The notes under the pieces are model-generated. The model searched no databases. It was not told the DNA's origin and worked only from the letters and a program-made list of their open reading frames with translations. From the NCBI GenBank assembly GCA_013824045.1, contig PNND01000381.1, positions 1 through 12,126 on the forward strand: 12,126 bases of DNA. The letters run 5' to 3'. The position numbers and the translations under genes were made by a program. Below are positions 11,665 through 12,126 of this stretch, piece after piece (positions within the stretch are counted from its first letter, which is position 1; the number at the start of each line of letters is the position of its first letter). Origin of the DNA: Rhodobacter sp. (GTDB lineage: Bacteria > Pseudomonadota > Alphaproteobacteria > Rhodobacterales > Rhodobacteraceae).

Positions 11665-12126
11665 ATGATTGCAGATGAGGTTCTGATCCGGGGGGCGGCG
11701 GCGGTTGTCACCATGGACGCCGCGCGGCGCGAGATTGCCGGGGGGGATGTGCTGATCCGCGGGGGCGTGATTGCCGCCGTGGGCACTGGGCTGGCGACCA
11801 CAGGCGTGGTGGTGGAGGCGGCGGGCTGCGTGGTGACGCCGGGATTGGTGAACACGCATCATCATTTGTACCAGACGCTGACGCGGGCGGTGCCGGGGGG
11901 GCAGGATGCGCTGCTGTTCGGGTGGCTGAAGACGCTCTACCCGATTTGGGCGCGGTTCGGACCCGAGGAGATGTTTGTCAGCGCGCAGGTGGGGTTGGCG
12001 GAACTGGCGCTGTCGGGTTGTTCGCTGACATCGGATCATTTGTACCTCTACCCCAATGGGGCGCGGCTTGATGATACGATTGCCGCCGCAGGTGAGGTGG
12101 GGCTGCGGTTCCATCCGACGCGGGGA
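11665..12126 (+). CDS. 8-oxoguanine deaminase-like amidohydrolase, N-terminal part (runs off the window)
   Basis: The first 154 residues of an amidohydrolase of the TrzN/AtzB/8-oxoguanine deaminase group; about two thirds lies beyond the right edge. A small beta domain (1-60, ending VVTPGLVN) leads into THHHLYQTLTRAVP (64-77), whose His65 and His67 are the first metal ligands. GWLKTLYPIWARF, LALSGCSLTSDHLYLYPNG and GLRFHPTRG follow; the SDHLYLYPNG segment is what I remember of 8-oxoguanine deaminases, which deaminate 8-oxoguanine to uric acid and release ammonia. Guanine deaminase or s-triazine hydrolase relatives are less likely. The ATG at 11665 has AGGGGAG seven bases upstream. The remaining metal ligands cannot be checked here. 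Confidence 0.85.
   Translation, partial: MIADEVLIRGAAAVVTMDAARREIAGGDVLIRGGVIAAVGTGLATTGVVVEAAGCVVTPGLVNTHHHLYQTLTRAVPGGQDALLFGWLKTLYPIWARFGPEEMFVSAQVGLAELALSGCSLTSDHLYLYPNGARLDDTIAAAGEVGLRFHPTRG

Noticed and set aside
1..12126. A novel defence, toxin-antitoxin or mobile system
   Set aside because: Every substantial gene belongs to a known housekeeping, regulatory or metabolic family. There is no integrase, transposase, nuclease or reverse-transcriptase motif, and the GNAT gene lacks an adjacent RHH antitoxin partner.

Overview
The window reads as a chromosomal housekeeping region of an alphaproteobacterium of the Rhodobacterales (Rhodobacter/Gemmobacter/Tabrizicola-like). The grounds are high GC with strongly GC-biased third codon positions, protein sequences typical of that order (PraR-like XRE regulator, DUF1127 protein, BI-1/YccA family, HisN-type phosphatase), a gatC-gatA pair without gatB, an alphaproteobacterial type A RNase P RNA, and intergenic elements carrying a GAGTATTTGG..AAGATGAAG core that I remember as common in Rhodobacteraceae. 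No prophage, CRISPR, transposase or obvious genomic island is visible.

Layout. 1-960: the start of rluB (23S rRNA pseudouridine synthase, minus strand, cut by the window edge) is divergent from tadA (tRNA adenosine deaminase). 960-1660: a UPF0173-type metallo-hydrolase on the minus strand converges on tadA across a short GC hairpin. 1889-5179: a tight plus-strand operon of gatC, gatA (ATGA overlap), an excalibur-domain lipoprotein and an AmpD/AmiD-type amidase (GTGA overlap). rnpB (5189-5581) follows 9 bases later, with a good promoter whose -10 overlaps the amidase stop codon. 5582-5899 is a gene-free stretch built from several inverted repeats, including two tail-to-tail copies of a REP-like element, ending in the rpmG promoter. 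5900-6719: rpmG and a GNAT acetyltransferase, each with a clear terminator. 6789-7932: BI-1/YccA membrane protein and a DUF1127 small protein, both minus strand. 8043-9853: a LysR regulator and a quinone-oxidoreductase-type MDR enzyme converge and overlap by 13 bp. 9854-10196: a long AT-rich regulatory region. 10197-11453: the PraR-like XRE regulator and an inositol-monophosphatase-family (probably HisN) enzyme. 11665-12126: the start of an 8-oxoguanine-deaminase-like amidohydrolase, cut by the window edge.

The genes largely serve translation and RNA maturation (rluB, tadA, gatCA, rnpB, rpmG) with envelope functions (lipoprotein, amidase, BI-1) and small-molecule metabolism (hisN, amidohydrolase, MDR enzyme). 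I see no new multi-gene system. The less ordinary material lies in non-coding DNA: (i) the 9854-10196 region, with an almost perfect sigma-54 promoter, a TTGCAAA tandem resembling the reported PccR/ScfR operator, and repeated motifs; (ii) the REP/BIME-like element between rnpB and rpmG; (iii) the rnpB promoter embedded in the preceding gene's end; (iv) a probably leaderless GNAT gene. All promoter, operator and hairpin calls were made by eye and are untested.
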